64,000 nucleotides of DNA from Rhodococcus sp. 4CII. GTDB taxonomy: Bacteria; Actinomycetota; Actinomycetes; Mycobacteriales; Mycobacteriaceae. The stretch spans positions 3,452,001-3,516,000 of the forward strand of contig NZ_JACCFE010000002.1 in NCBI RefSeq assembly GCF_014256275.1. The letters are read 5' to 3'. The notes beneath the pieces were generated by a model. It was not told the origin of the DNA. It did no database searches and saw only the letters and a list, made by a program, of their open reading frames with translations. A program made the position numbers and the translations under genes. Of this stretch, positions 41,080 through 48,906 are shown in pieces; positions within the stretch are counted from its first letter, which is position 1; the number at the start of each line of letters is the position of its first letter.

Positions 41080-41868
41080 TCACCCGGCGATTCGAGCGTG
41101 CATCTCCCACACGATGATCTCGGCGGCGGTGTCGGTGGTCAGCTGCTGACCGCCGCCACCGCTGAGCCGGACGGCGTCACCCTCGGCGAGGAGGCCGACC
41201 CCTTCCATCGACGCTTCGCCGCGCGCGACGAAAACGTGGAGGAACGGGGCGTCGGGCAGGGTGATCGGCGCCTGCCCCGGCTGCAGGCGGGCGACATGCA
41301 TTGCGGCGTACTTGTTCTTGATCCGGATCGCCGAGTGGTCGGCGTGATCGGGGATGCCCGACGCGACGGGAACGAGCCCCCCGGCGAGCAATTCGTGGTC
41401 GATTTCCAGTTGCTCGTAGCCGGGAGTGATGCCGGCTTCGTCGGGAACGACCCACATCTGGATGAAGTGCACCGGATCGCTGTGCTCGTCCGCGTGCTCC
41501 CCGGTGACACCGTCCAGTCGCCACGAGTCGTTCTTCTCCGAGTGCAGGATTCCGGTTCCCGCGCTCATCCGCTGCGCCAGCCCCGGGTAGATGACGCCGG
41601 AGTGGCCCATCGAATCCTGGTGCACCAGTGAACCCTGGAGCACCCAGGTGACGATCTCCATGTCCTGGTGGGGGTGAGTGTCGAAGCCCCGGCCCGGGAC
41701 GACGATGTCGTCGTTGTTGACCATGAGCACGCCGTGGTGGGTGTTGGCCGGATCGTAGTGGTTGCTGAACGAGAACGAGTGCTTGGAATCGAGCCAGCCC
41801 GCCCGAGTCTTGAAGCGGTCGTCGGCTCGGCGGACGTCGAAACGGGGCGCCGCGGTGGCAGCAGTCAT
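41080..41868 (-). CDS. pirin family bicupin
   Basis: A 262-residue pirin. The N-terminal cupin has the metal-binding pattern FDTHPHQDMEIVTWVLQG and the later GTGILHSEKN, supplying three histidines and a glutamate; the C-terminal cupin lacks them, as usual. Family roles include quercetinase activity and redox-dependent regulation. The ATG at 41868 follows GGAAAGG. It lies 22 nt after the VOC gene and is probably cotranscribed with it under the divergent MarR protein. The neighbours suggest defence against quinones or other electrophiles. Confidence 0.9.
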   Translation of the reverse strand: MTAATAAPRFDVRRADDRFKTRAGWLDSKHSFSFSNHYDPANTHHGVLMVNNDDIVVPGRGFDTHPHQDMEIVTWVLQGSLVHQDSMGHSGVIYPGLAQRMSAGTGILHSEKNDSWRLDGVTGEHADEHSDPVHFIQMWVVPDEAGITPGYEQLEIDHELLAGGLVPVASGIPDHADHSAIRIKNKYAAMHVARLQPGQAPITLPDAPFLHVFVARGEASMEGVGLLAEGDAVRLSGGGGQQLTTDTAAEIIVWEMHARIAG

Positions 41869-41890
41869 GAGTGAGGCCTTTCCAGGGAGG

Positions 41891-42400
41891 TCACAGAACG
41901 TGTGAGCCGTACATTTCGCCGAGCGGGTCGGCGATGAGTTCGAGGCGAGCACCGTCGGGGTCGCGGAAGTACATCGACACCTCACTGTGTTCGACCAGTT
42001 CGACACCGGCGTCGATCAGCTTCGTGCGCAGGTGATTCCACCGCTCGGGTGCGACGCTGATCGCGATGTGGTGGAGTCCTCCGAGCACTTCCTGGTACGG
42101 GCCGACGTCGAGGCCCGGGAAGTCGAAGAATGCCAGCAGGTTGCCGTTGCCGATGTCGAAGAAGAAATGCGAAGATCCGGGGTAGTCCCGATTCTCGATC
42201 AGTTCGGTCAGCGGGAACTCGAGCAGATCCTGGTAGAACCGGACGGTGCGCTCGACGTCGCTGCTGACCAGCGCCGTGTGATGGAGTCCGCGGGCCGACG
42301 AAGCGGGCCTCGACGATACCGGCTTCAGATGCTCGGCGCGGATCCGGTCGCGCTGCTCCGTGAACCTCTGCGAACGCTCCTGCTCGTCTGCGGTGCCCAT
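41891..42400 (-). CDS. VOC (glyoxalase/dioxygenase fold) protein
   Basis: A 169-residue vicinal-oxygen-chelate protein made of one beta-alpha-beta-beta-beta repeat pair: HHTALVSSDVERTVRFYQDL, then LHHIAISVAPERWNHLRTKL and FRDPDGARLELIAD. Candidate metal ligands are His in LHHTA, His in LHHIA and the terminal Glu in LELI, as in ring-cleaving dioxygenases and glyoxalases. The first 35 residues are a charged helical extension. Likely chemistry is metal-dependent conversion of a quinone, diol or thiol adduct. First gene of the VOC-pirin unit, divergent from marR. Confidence 0.87.
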   Translation of the reverse strand: MGTADEQERSQRFTEQRDRIRAEHLKPVSSRPASSARGLHHTALVSSDVERTVRFYQDLLEFPLTELIENRDYPGSSHFFFDIGNGNLLAFFDFPGLDVGPYQEVLGGLHHIAISVAPERWNHLRTKLIDAGVELVEHSEVSMYFRDPDGARLELIADPLGEMYGSHVL

Positions 42401-42428
42401 GTGTCCTGCCCCTCTCCGCGGAGCGCAG

Positions 42429-42446
42429 TAATTGCGCTTTCAACTA
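42429..42446. promoter_or_regulatory. MarR-type operator copy 1
   Basis: TAATTG-CGCTTT-CAACTA, a near-palindrome of the TTG-N6-CAA form. It lies 29 nt upstream of the VOC start at 42400 and is one of four related copies near marR and yceI. Confidence 0.55.
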
Positions 42447-42461
42447 ACTTCAGATTACACC

Positions 42462-42485
42462 AAGTCGTTGCGCTGTCAACTACTT
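42462..42485. promoter_or_regulatory. MarR-type operator copy 2
   Basis: AAGTCGTTG-CGCTGT (42462-42476) with CAACTACTT (42477-42485): arms match at 8 of 9 positions around 6 nt. It is the most symmetric copy and lies 17 nt upstream of the marR GTG at 42502, suited to autoregulation. Confidence 0.65.
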
Positions 42486-42501
42486 GGGCTATGCTGGTCC
42501 C

Positions 42502-42963
42502 GTGGAACCGACCCGATGGCTCAGCGCCGAAGAACAGAACACCTGGCGTGCCTACCTGGACGCCACGCGCCTGCTCCTGCAGGCACTCGATCGACAGCTC
42601 ACCCGCGACGCGGGCATCTCGTTCACGGACTTCGAACTCCTCGTGGTGCTATCGGAGGCGCCCGGGCGCCGATTGCGGATGCGTGAACTCGCCGACGCGG
42701 TCACCACCACCCGCAGCGGCGTGACCCGGGCCATCAGCCGCCTGGTCGATGCCGGCTGGGTGCGACGCGTCGAGTGCGAGGACGACAAGCGCGGAACACT
42801 CGCCGAACTGACCGACGCCGGCGCCGAGACGCTCGCGGCCGCCAGCCCCGGACACGTGGCCGAGGTGCGCCGAAGCATGTTCGACCTACTCAGCCCGCGT
42901 GACGTCGCCATCCTCGGGCACGACTTCAGCGAAATGCGCGCCCACCTGCTGGAAAACCTCTGA
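42502..42963 (+). CDS. MarR-family regulator
   Basis: A 153-residue MarR protein. The winged helix occupies residues about 45-105 (RLRMRELADAVTTTRSGVTR as recognition region, then the wing with VRRVECEDDKRGTLAELTDAG), flanked by dimerisation helices. The only cysteine I see is in VECEDDKRG in the wing, so a cysteine-based redox switch is uncertain. The GTG at 42502 gives the usual N-terminus; a TTG 18 nt earlier would overlap the operator. Cotranscribed with the AhpD-like gene and divergent from VOC-pirin; the shared palindromes predict that it represses all of these and yceI. Confidence 0.88.
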   Translation: MEPTRWLSAEEQNTWRAYLDATRLLLQALDRQLTRDAGISFTDFELLVVLSEAPGRRLRMRELADAVTTTRSGVTRAISRLVDAGWVRRVECEDDKRGTLAELTDAGAETLAAASPGHVAEVRRSMFDLLSPRDVAILGHDFSEMRAHLLENL

Positions 42964-43009
42964 GACACCCCTCTAGCCACCCCCTGAGACGCCCACCGAA
43001 AGGCCCGTC

Positions 43010-43486
43010 ATGAGCAGTACGTCAGCGGAGAACACCTACGTTCACATCGACAGGCAGATCCCCGCCGTCTACCAGGCGCAGATTGCCGTCGCCAAGGCCG
43101 TCCGGCACGCGACCACCGAGGCCGGGATGGACCGGAAGTTCGTCGAATTGATCAACGTGCGGGTGTCCCAGATCAACCGCTGCGCCTACTGCCTGGACGT
43201 CCACGGCGCCGCGGCACTCGCTGCCGGCGAGTCGCAGCAACGCCTCGCCGTTCTGCCCGCCTGGCGGGAGACGACACTGTTCTCCGACCGGGAGGTCGCG
43301 GCCCTCACGCTGGCCGAGTCGATCACCACGCTGCCGGACGCGCGCGCCCAGGAGTCCGACTACGCCTTCGCGCGGCGGTTCCTGTCCGAGCAGGACATTG
43401 CGACGGTGAGCTGGATCGCCGTCGCCATGAACGCCTTCAATCGGATCTCCATCGTCAGCCGTCATCCGGTGCGGCCGAAGCCGTAA
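43010..43486 (+). CDS. AhpD-like carboxymuconolactone decarboxylase-family protein
   Basis: A 158-residue AhpD-fold protein with the redox centre intact: Glu46, then Cys58-x-x-Cys61 and His65 (INRCAYCLDVHG). These residues support peroxidase or disulfide-exchange activity, as in AhpD, rather than decarboxylation. The ATG at 43010 follows GAAAGG, 47 nt after marR. It fits an oxidative or electrophile stress module with the MarR regulator, pirin, VOC protein and YceI. Reductant partner not visible here. Confidence 0.9.
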   Translation: MSSTSAENTYVHIDRQIPAVYQAQIAVAKAVRHATTEAGMDRKFVELINVRVSQINRCAYCLDVHGAAALAAGESQQRLAVLPAWRETTLFSDREVAALTLAESITTLPDARAQESDYAFARRFLSEQDIATVSWIAVAMNAFNRISIVSRHPVRPKP

Positions 43487-43515
43487 CACCGCAGCTCTCC
43501 GCCGTTGCCAAGTTT

Positions 43516-43536
43516 TAGTTGACTTCGCAACGACTT
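43516..43536. promoter_or_regulatory. MarR-type operator copy 3 (upstream of yceI)
   Basis: TAGTTG-ACTTCG-CAACGACTT: core arms TAGTTG and CAACGA around 6 nt, the same layout as the copies beside marR. It lies about 75 nt upstream of the YceI ATG. Confidence 0.55.
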
Positions 43537-43546
43537 CGGTCTAAGT

Positions 43547-43570
43547 TAGTAGTTGCAGATTCAATTACTT
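43547..43570. promoter_or_regulatory. MarR-type operator copy 4 (upstream of yceI)
   Basis: TAGTAGTTG (43547-43555), CAGATT, CAATTACTT (43562-43570): arms match at 7 of 9 positions around 6 nt. It lies 40 nt upstream of the YceI ATG at 43610 and 10 nt after copy 3. Confidence 0.6.
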
Positions 43571-43609
43571 CATTGTTTCGAAGCTCGCTCGTCAGCCCAA
43601 GGAGTTTTC

Positions 43610-44164
43610 ATGACCACCGCCACCACCACCCTGCCCAACCTCACCGCCGGAACCTGGGCCATCGACTCGGTCCACTCCACCGTCGGCTTCTCCGTCCGCC
43701 ACCTCATGGTCAGCAAGGTCCGCGGCACGTTCAACGACTTCACCGGCGCCATCACCGTCGCCGAGGACGGCACCCCCACCGTCACCGCCGAGATCCAGGT
43801 CGCGTCCATCGACACCAAGAACACCGACCGCGACGCCCACATCAAGTCCGCCGACTTCTTCGACGCCGAGCAGTACCCCACCGCCACCTTCACCTCCACC
43901 GCCGTCCGCGCCAAGGGCGACGACTACGTGGTCGAAGGCGAGTTCACCCTCCACGGCGTCACCCGCCCCGTCGAACTCGCCCTCGAATTCGGCGGCGTCA
44001 ACCCCGGCATGGGCAACGGACCGGTCGCCGGCTTCGAAGCCACCACCGTCCTCAACCGCAAGGACTTCGGCATCACCATCGACATGCCCCTCGAAGGCGG
44101 CGGCGCCGTCGTCGGCGACAAGATCACCATCACCCTCGAGATCGAGGCCGGCCTGCAGGCCTGA
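43610..44164 (+). CDS. YceI-family lipocalin-like protein
   Basis: A 184-residue YceI protein. Landmarks are TWAIDSVHSTVGFSVRHLMV, VRGTFNDFTGAI, DAHIKSADFFDAEQYP and GVTRPVELALEF, typical of the isoprenoid-binding beta barrel. No signal peptide, so it is cytoplasmic as in most actinobacterial members. The ATG at 43610 follows AAGGAG. Related YceI proteins bind polyprenoid quinones or amphiphiles and are induced by stress. Two MarR-type operator copies upstream tie it to the neighbouring regulator, and a strong terminator follows. Confidence 0.92.
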   Translation: MTTATTTLPNLTAGTWAIDSVHSTVGFSVRHLMVSKVRGTFNDFTGAITVAEDGTPTVTAEIQVASIDTKNTDRDAHIKSADFFDAEQYPTATFTSTAVRAKGDDYVVEGEFTLHGVTRPVELALEFGGVNPGMGNGPVAGFEATTVLNRKDFGITIDMPLEGGGAVVGDKITITLEIEAGLQA

Positions 44165-44180
44165 CCCATCCCGCACCACC

Positions 44181-44214
44181 CGCGCCCCGTCCTCCACCAG
44201 GAGAACGGGGCGCG
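44181..44214 (+). terminator. hairpin terminator after yceI
   Basis: CGCGCCCCGT (44181-44190) and ACGGGGCGCG (44205-44214) pair perfectly over 10 bp. The 14-nt loop can add a CTCC/GGAG stem. It starts 16 nt after the YceI stop. No T-run. Confidence 0.7.
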
Positions 44215-44310
44215 GTCGTCGTCGACGTGATCCAGGTCATTGTGATCTCGGGCCGCCTCGAGTGACCCTGGCCCCTTCGACATCGGCGACTGTGAAACGA
44301 AGGTGACCAC

Positions 44311-44550
44311 ATGGGTAGCGACTCCGAACTCTCGTTCGCTCTCGACCTCACGCTGGACGAAGCGCGGCGGCGCAGCGCTGTCCTCGAAGCGATCGGCGAA
44401 GACTGGGATCCCGTCGCCGTGCTGGCGGAGGAAGAGCGGGCGTACGACATGCTCTACTCCGGGCTCGACCCCGAGCAGCAGCGCATCTACGACGAACTGG
44501 TGCAGGCGGGTGTACTCCCGGATCGGACGGTCGGCCGGGTCGCCGATTGA
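44311..44550 (+). CDS. small acidic hypothetical protein
   Basis: A 79-residue acidic protein with two predicted helices (DLTLDEARRRSAVLEAIGE and PEQQRIYDELVQAGVLP). The ATG at 44311 follows GAAGGTGACC. The regular helical pattern and complete short length suggest a real gene of a small actinobacterial family whose function I do not know. It ends 26 nt from the stop of the leftward IclR gene, so the pair is convergent. A terminator separates it from yceI. Confidence 0.65.
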   Translation: MGSDSELSFALDLTLDEARRRSAVLEAIGEDWDPVAVLAEEERAYDMLYSGLDPEQQRIYDELVQAGVLPDRTVGRVAD

Positions 44551-44576
44551 TCCCAACAACCACGGCAACCGCTGGT

Positions 44577-45359
44577 TCAGCCGCGGCTCCGCGGCCGGTC
44601 GGCGAGTAGCTGGGTGAGCCGGTGCGCCTCGCGGAGGAGGAAGTCTCCCAGTTCGCGGCGTCGTTCCTCACGGAACCGACTCTCCACCCCGGTGATACTC
44701 AGCGCCCAGGCCGGTGATCCCTGGGTGTCGAAGACGGCGGCGCCCATCCCCCAACTACCCTCTACGAGCAGTTCCGGGTTGACGGTGTAGCCGTTGAGGC
44801 GGGTCTCCGCGATGCGCTCGGCGATCTTCTCCCGGCTGTGTTGCGGCCCCCATTCGCCGGTGACGTCCGAGCGTGCCAGGTACTCGTCGATCTCGCGGTC
44901 CGGCAGGTGCGACAGGATGACCATCCCCGCCGTCGCCACCCCGAGCGGAAATCGGATTCCGATGTGCAGCACGTGCGAGCGCAGCGGGAAGCTGCCCTCC
45001 TCGCTTGCGATACAGACCGTTTCGTCGCCGCGGCGAGCGGACAGGAACACGCTTTCGCCGGTCTCGCGGGCCAGATCGCGGAGGATGTCGCGGGAGCGGT
45101 CCGTGATGTCGTACCGGCTGGCCGCGAGCGAGCCGAGCAGGTACAGCTCGGGTCCGAGCGACCATTTGCCCGACTTCAGATCGCGGTCGACCAGCCCCTC
45201 CTCGGCCAGCGAGACGAGGAGGCGATGCGCGGTGGGGCGGGCGAGGCCTGTCTCACGCGCCAGGGCGGACGTCGAGCATCCCGAGGATTCGAGGGCCGCG
45301 ACGGCCCGCAGGAGCGATCCCACCCGGTGGATGACCTGTGGCCGCTGCGACTCGTTCAT
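44577..45359 (-). CDS. IclR-family regulator of the CoA-transferase operon
   Basis: A 260-residue IclR protein with an N-terminal winged helix (residues about 8-65, CSTSALARETGLARPTAHRL) and a C-terminal GAF-like effector domain (GESVFLSARRGDETVCIASE, FPLGVATAGMVILSHLPD). The ATG at 45359 is divergent from the CoA-transferase operon. The 197-nt gap contains two copies of a 15-bp palindrome (GTCCACT-N-AGTGGAC consensus), one of them adjacent to this start. IclR proteins near such genes respond to acids or CoA esters, so it probably senses a ketone-body or 3-oxoadipate-type compound. Confidence 0.9.
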   Translation of the reverse strand: MNESQRPQVIHRVGSLLRAVAALESSGCSTSALARETGLARPTAHRLLVSLAEEGLVDRDLKSGKWSLGPELYLLGSLAASRYDITDRSRDILRDLARETGESVFLSARRGDETVCIASEEGSFPLRSHVLHIGIRFPLGVATAGMVILSHLPDREIDEYLARSDVTGEWGPQHSREKIAERIAETRLNGYTVNPELLVEGSWGMGAAVFDTQGSPAWALSITGVESRFREERRRELGDFLLREAHRLTQLLADRPRSRG

Positions 45360-45372
45360 GACCGGAGTATAT

Positions 45373-45387
45373 GTCCACTCAGTGAAC
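45373..45387. promoter_or_regulatory. IclR-type operator copy 1
   Basis: GTCCACTCAGTGAAC, palindromic at 6 of 7 pairs. It lies 14 nt upstream of the iclR ATG, suited to autoregulation. Confidence 0.6.
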
Positions 45388-45486
45388 GCTCTTGTCCGCG
45401 ACGTCCAGACCGCGAGCAACATGTCGGGACTCCTTGAAATGCATGAAAGGACCCTTTTTAGTGGAGCAGAGCCCGCCGCAGAGGTC

Positions 45487-45501
45487 GTCCACTGAATGGA
45501 C
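45487..45501. promoter_or_regulatory. IclR-type operator copy 2
   Basis: GTCCACTGAATGGAC, palindromic at 6 of 7 pairs and nearly identical to copy 1. It lies 56 nt upstream of the scoA ATG. The two copies share the consensus GTCCACTNAGTGGAC. Confidence 0.6.
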
Positions 45502-45556
45502 GAGAAGTCGCGGGAAGGCGGTTTCGCCGGTTCGGCGGCCTGAAGAAAGGAAGCAC

Positions 45557-46324
45557 ATGGGATCGAGAGTGTTCGACACCCCGGAAGCAGCTGTCGCGGA
45601 CGTGTCCGACGGCGCCACGATCGCCGTCGGCGGATTCGGCCTGTGCGGAATCCCCGACGCGCTGATCCGCGCGCTCGCCGACTCGGGTGTCGGCAACCTC
45701 GAGGTCTTCTCCAACAACTGCGGCGTGGACGACCACGGGCTCGGCATTCTGCTCGGATCCCGTCAGGTGCGCCGCGTCACCGCGTCGTACGTCGGCGAGA
45801 ACAAGGAATTCGCCCGCCAGTACCTCGCCGGTGAACTCGAGGTGGAACTGACCCCGCAGGGCACCCTCGCCGAACGCCTCCGCGCCGGCGGCGCCGGCAT
45901 CCCCGCCTTCTTCACCCCCGCCGGAGTCGGCAGCCCCGTCGCCGACGGCGGCCTGCCGTGGCGTTACGCCGCCGACGGTTCCGTCGCGCTCGCCTCCCCG
46001 CCGAAGGAAACCCGCGTCTTCGGCGACAAGCGCTACGTCCTCGAACTCGGCATCACCGCCGACTTCGCGCTCGTCCACGCACTGCGCGGCGACACCGCGG
46101 GCAACCTGGTGTTCGACAAGACGGCCCTGAACTTCAACCCCCTCGCCGCGATGGCCGGGAAGATCACCATCGCGCAGGTCGAGGAACTCGTACCCGCAGG
46201 CACCATCGACCCCGCGCAGGTACACCTGCCCGGAGTCTTCGTTCAGCGCATCGTCGAGACCGGCCCCCAGAACAAGCGGATCGAGAAGCGGACAGTCAGC
46301 AGCACGGAAGGAGCCACTCGATGA
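45557..46324 (+). CDS. scoA: 3-oxoacid CoA-transferase subunit A
   Basis: A 255-residue CoA-transferase alpha subunit. The oxyanion and glycine-rich loop VGGFGLCGIPDALI and SNNCGVDDHGLG are typical, as is IPAFFTPAGVGSPVADGG. It transfers CoA between succinyl-CoA and a 3-oxoacid (acetoacetate or 3-oxoadipate). The ATG at 45557 follows AAAGGAAG. Coupled to subunit B by ATGA overlap and followed by a thiolase, which together would turn the 3-oxoacid into acetyl-CoA units. Lengths fit ScoA; a PcaI role cannot be excluded. Confidence 0.9.
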   Translation: MGSRVFDTPEAAVADVSDGATIAVGGFGLCGIPDALIRALADSGVGNLEVFSNNCGVDDHGLGILLGSRQVRRVTASYVGENKEFARQYLAGELEVELTPQGTLAERLRAGGAGIPAFFTPAGVGSPVADGGLPWRYAADGSVALASPPKETRVFGDKRYVLELGITADFALVHALRGDTAGNLVFDKTALNFNPLAAMAGKITIAQVEELVPAGTIDPAQVHLPGVFVQRIVETGPQNKRIEKRTVSSTEGATR

Positions 46325-46983
46325 CCGGCACCCACGGATGGACACGTGACCAGATGGCCGCCCGCGCGGCCGCGGAGATGGTCGACGGCGAATACGTCAA
46401 CCTCGGCATCGGCCTGCCGACCCTCATCCCCGGGTTCCTCGGCACCGACGTGAACGTCACCCTCCACTCGGAGAACGGGATCCTCGGCACCGGCCCGTAC
46501 CCCACCGAGGAAAACATCGACGCCGACCTGATCAACGCGGGCAAGGAAACGGTCACCGTCAACGCCGGCGCCGCGTTCTTCGATTCCGCACTGTCGTTCG
46601 GGATGATCCGCGGTGGCCACATCGACACCGCCGTCCTGGGCGGTATGCAGGTCTCCCGCACCGGCGACCTCGCCAACTGGATGGTCCCCGGAAAAATGGT
46701 CAAGGGCATGGGCGGCGCCATGGACCTGGTGCACGGCGCCAGCCGCGTCATCGTCCTCATGGAACACACCGACCGGGACGGCAACGCCAAGATCCTCGAC
46801 ACCTGCACCCTGCCGTTGACCGGCCAGGGCGTCGTCAACCGGATCATCACCAACCTCGCCGTCATCGACGTGGTCGGCGACGGCACCCTCGCCCTGCGTG
46901 AGCTCGCCCCCGGCGTCACCGTCGACGACGTCGTCGCGGCCACCGGAACCCCCCTCGACATCCGCGAATCCGTCCTCGTCTGA
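46321..46983 (+). CDS. scoB: 3-oxoacid CoA-transferase subunit B
   Basis: A 220-residue beta subunit with the catalytic glutamate in LHSENGILG, the family pattern GIGLPTLIP and the conserved GGHIDTAVLGGMQV. It overlaps the subunit A stop by 4 nt, giving stoichiometric translation. A thiolase gene starts 33 nt downstream. Acts with subunit A in acetoacetate or 3-oxoadipate activation; the IclR repressor upstream is the likely controller of the three genes. Confidence 0.92.
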   Translation: MTGTHGWTRDQMAARAAAEMVDGEYVNLGIGLPTLIPGFLGTDVNVTLHSENGILGTGPYPTEENIDADLINAGKETVTVNAGAAFFDSALSFGMIRGGHIDTAVLGGMQVSRTGDLANWMVPGKMVKGMGGAMDLVHGASRVIVLMEHTDRDGNAKILDTCTLPLTGQGVVNRIITNLAVIDVVGDGTLALRELAPGVTVDDVVAATGTPLDIRESVLV

Positions 46984-47015
46984 ACGACATTCGCCACTAC
47001 CTCAAGGACACACCC

Positions 47016-48215
47016 ATGACTTCTTCCACCAGGTCCGTCATCGTCGCAGGCGCCCGGACTCCCGTCGGCCGCCTGACCGGTTCGCTCGCAACCCTGTCCG
47101 GTTCCGACCTCGGCGGCATCGCCATCAAGGGCGCTCTCGACAAGGCCGGGGTGGCACCGGAATTGGTGGAGTACGTGATCATGGGCCAGGTCCTCACCGC
47201 CGGGGCCGGTCAGATCCCGGCCCGGCAGGCGGCGGCCGCGGCGGGCATCCCGATGTCGGTGCCCGCCGTGACCGTCAACAAGGTGTGCCTGTCCGGTCTC
47301 GACGCCATCGCCCTCGCCGACCAGCTGATCCGCGCCGGTGAGTTCGACGTCGTCGTCGCCGGCGGACAGGAATCGATGTCGCAGGCACCGCACCTGCTGC
47401 CCGGCTCCCGCGGTGGTTTCAAGTACGGCGACACCACCCTCGTCGACCACCTCGCCTACGACGGCCTCTACGACATCTTCACCGACCAGGCGATGGGCGC
47501 CCTCACCGAGGACCGGAACGCGAACACCGACAAGATCGGTCGCGAGGAGCAGGACGCGTTCGCCGCTGCCTCACATCAGCGCGCCGCGGCCGCGTGGAAG
47601 AACGGACTCTTCGACGACGAGGTCGTTCCCGTGTCCATCCCGCAGCGCAAGGGCGATCCGCTCGTCGTCACCGAGGACGAGGGAATCCGCGCCGACACCA
47701 CCGCCGAGTCGCTGTCGAAGCTGCGGCCCGCCTTCAGCAAGGACGGCACCGTCACCGCGGGATCCGCGTCGCAGATCTCCGACGGCGCTGCTGCCGTCGT
47801 GGTGATGAGCAAGGCCAAGGCCGAGGAACTCGGACTCGAATGGCTCGCCGAGATCGGCGCCCACGGCGTCGTCGCCGGACCGGACTCGACGCTCCAGCAG
47901 CAGCCCGCCAACGCCATCGACAAGGCCTGCGCCCGTGACGGTCTCGACCCCTCCGCCCTCGACCTCGTCGAGATCAACGAGGCCTTCGCCGCCGTCGGCA
48001 TCGAGTCGACCCGGCAACTCGGGATCGACCCGTCGCGGGTCAATGTGAACGGCGGCGCCATCGCCATCGGACACCCGCTCGGCATGTCGGGCGCACGCGT
48101 GGTGCTGCACCTCGCGCTCGAGCTGAAGAGACGTGGCGGCGGCACCGGCGCCGCGGCTCTCTGCGGCGGCGGCGGACAGGGCGACGCCCTGATCCTGCAC
48201 GTGCCGGGAGCCTGA
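47016..48215 (+). CDS. acetyl-CoA C-acetyltransferase (thiolase)
   Basis: A 399-residue thiolase with the nucleophile Cys in VNKVCLSG, the histidine in AIGHPLGMSGAR and the second Cys in ALCGGGGQG; all catalytic positions are intact. Sequence character (VIVAGARTPVGRLTGSL, GQIPARQAAAAAGIP) resembles acetoacetyl-CoA thiolases. Downstream of scoA/scoB it would cleave acetoacetyl-CoA to two acetyl-CoA; if the pathway is beta-ketoadipate it would cleave 3-oxoadipyl-CoA instead. Converges with the enoyl-CoA hydratase gene 28 nt away. Confidence 0.93.
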   Translation: MTSSTRSVIVAGARTPVGRLTGSLATLSGSDLGGIAIKGALDKAGVAPELVEYVIMGQVLTAGAGQIPARQAAAAAGIPMSVPAVTVNKVCLSGLDAIALADQLIRAGEFDVVVAGGQESMSQAPHLLPGSRGGFKYGDTTLVDHLAYDGLYDIFTDQAMGALTEDRNANTDKIGREEQDAFAAASHQRAAAAWKNGLFDDEVVPVSIPQRKGDPLVVTEDEGIRADTTAESLSKLRPAFSKDGTVTAGSASQISDGAAAVVVMSKAKAEELGLEWLAEIGAHGVVAGPDSTLQQQPANAIDKACARDGLDPSALDLVEINEAFAAVGIESTRQLGIDPSRVNVNGGAIAIGHPLGMSGARVVLHLALELKRRGGGTGAAALCGGGGQGDALILHVPGA

Positions 48216-48243
48216 CGGACACACTCACACAACCGCTTTCACG

Positions 48244-48906
48244 TCATGATCGCCCCGCCGCGAGCGCGGTGACGACCGGAGCGAACATCGTCGCCTTGAT
48301 GGCGCCGAGGGTTCCGGAGTCCTTGCCCGCGAGTGGGGCGATCAGGTCGACAGCGGCGCCGAGGACCGCACCTTCGGTTGCGGTTCCGTCGACCAGTCCG
48401 GTGGCCTGCGCTTCCGCGCCGCCGTAACGATGACCGGTGGTCATCGCGGTGATCGCGGTCTGCGGCGTCAGCTTGGCCTGGATCAGCGCCGCCATTCCCG
48501 GGGTGAACGGAATGTGGATGTCGACCTCCGGGAAGCAGTAGAACCCGCGGTCGGATCGCATCACCCGGTAGTCGTGGGCGATGCCCAGCATGGCACCGGC
48601 ACCGAACGCGTGCCCGTTCACGGCGGCGACCGTCGGCAGCGGGAGCGTCAGAATACGGCTGAACAGTGCCTGGACGCGGCCCACGTACCAGTCGGCGCGG
48701 TCGCCGTTGGCCATCAGCCAGTCCAGGTCCAGGCCGTTGGAGTAGAACTTCCCCGTGGCCGTGGTGACGAGGGCCTGCGCGCCGTGTTCGTGGGCGTCGT
48801 CGAGGAGCCGGTCGACGGTGTCGAGCCAGTCCGGAGAGAAACGGTTCTCGTCGTCGCCGAAGTCGAGGACGGCGATCGTGTCCCGGTAGGTCAGGGTGGC
48901 GGTCAT
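48244..48906 (-). CDS. enoyl-CoA hydratase/isomerase (ECI-like)
   Basis: A 220-residue, short crotonase. The N-terminal ENRFSPDWLDTVDRLL, active-site loop TGKFYSNGLDLDWL, GHAFGAGAMLGIAHDYRVM and FCFPEVDIHIPF-like segment (YCFPEVDIHIPF) resemble peroxisomal delta3-delta2-enoyl-CoA isomerases more than hydratases. It overlaps the TetR gene stop by 4 nt, so it is the single target gene in a TetR/crotonase operon. Probable role: handling unsaturated acyl-CoA in beta-oxidation. Confidence 0.86.
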   Translation of the reverse strand: MTATLTYRDTIAVLDFGDDENRFSPDWLDTVDRLLDDAHEHGAQALVTTATGKFYSNGLDLDWLMANGDRADWYVGRVQALFSRILTLPLPTVAAVNGHAFGAGAMLGIAHDYRVMRSDRGFYCFPEVDIHIPFTPGMAALIQAKLTPQTAITAMTTGHRYGGAEAQATGLVDGTATEGAVLGAAVDLIAPLAGKDSGTLGAIKATMFAPVVTALAAGRS

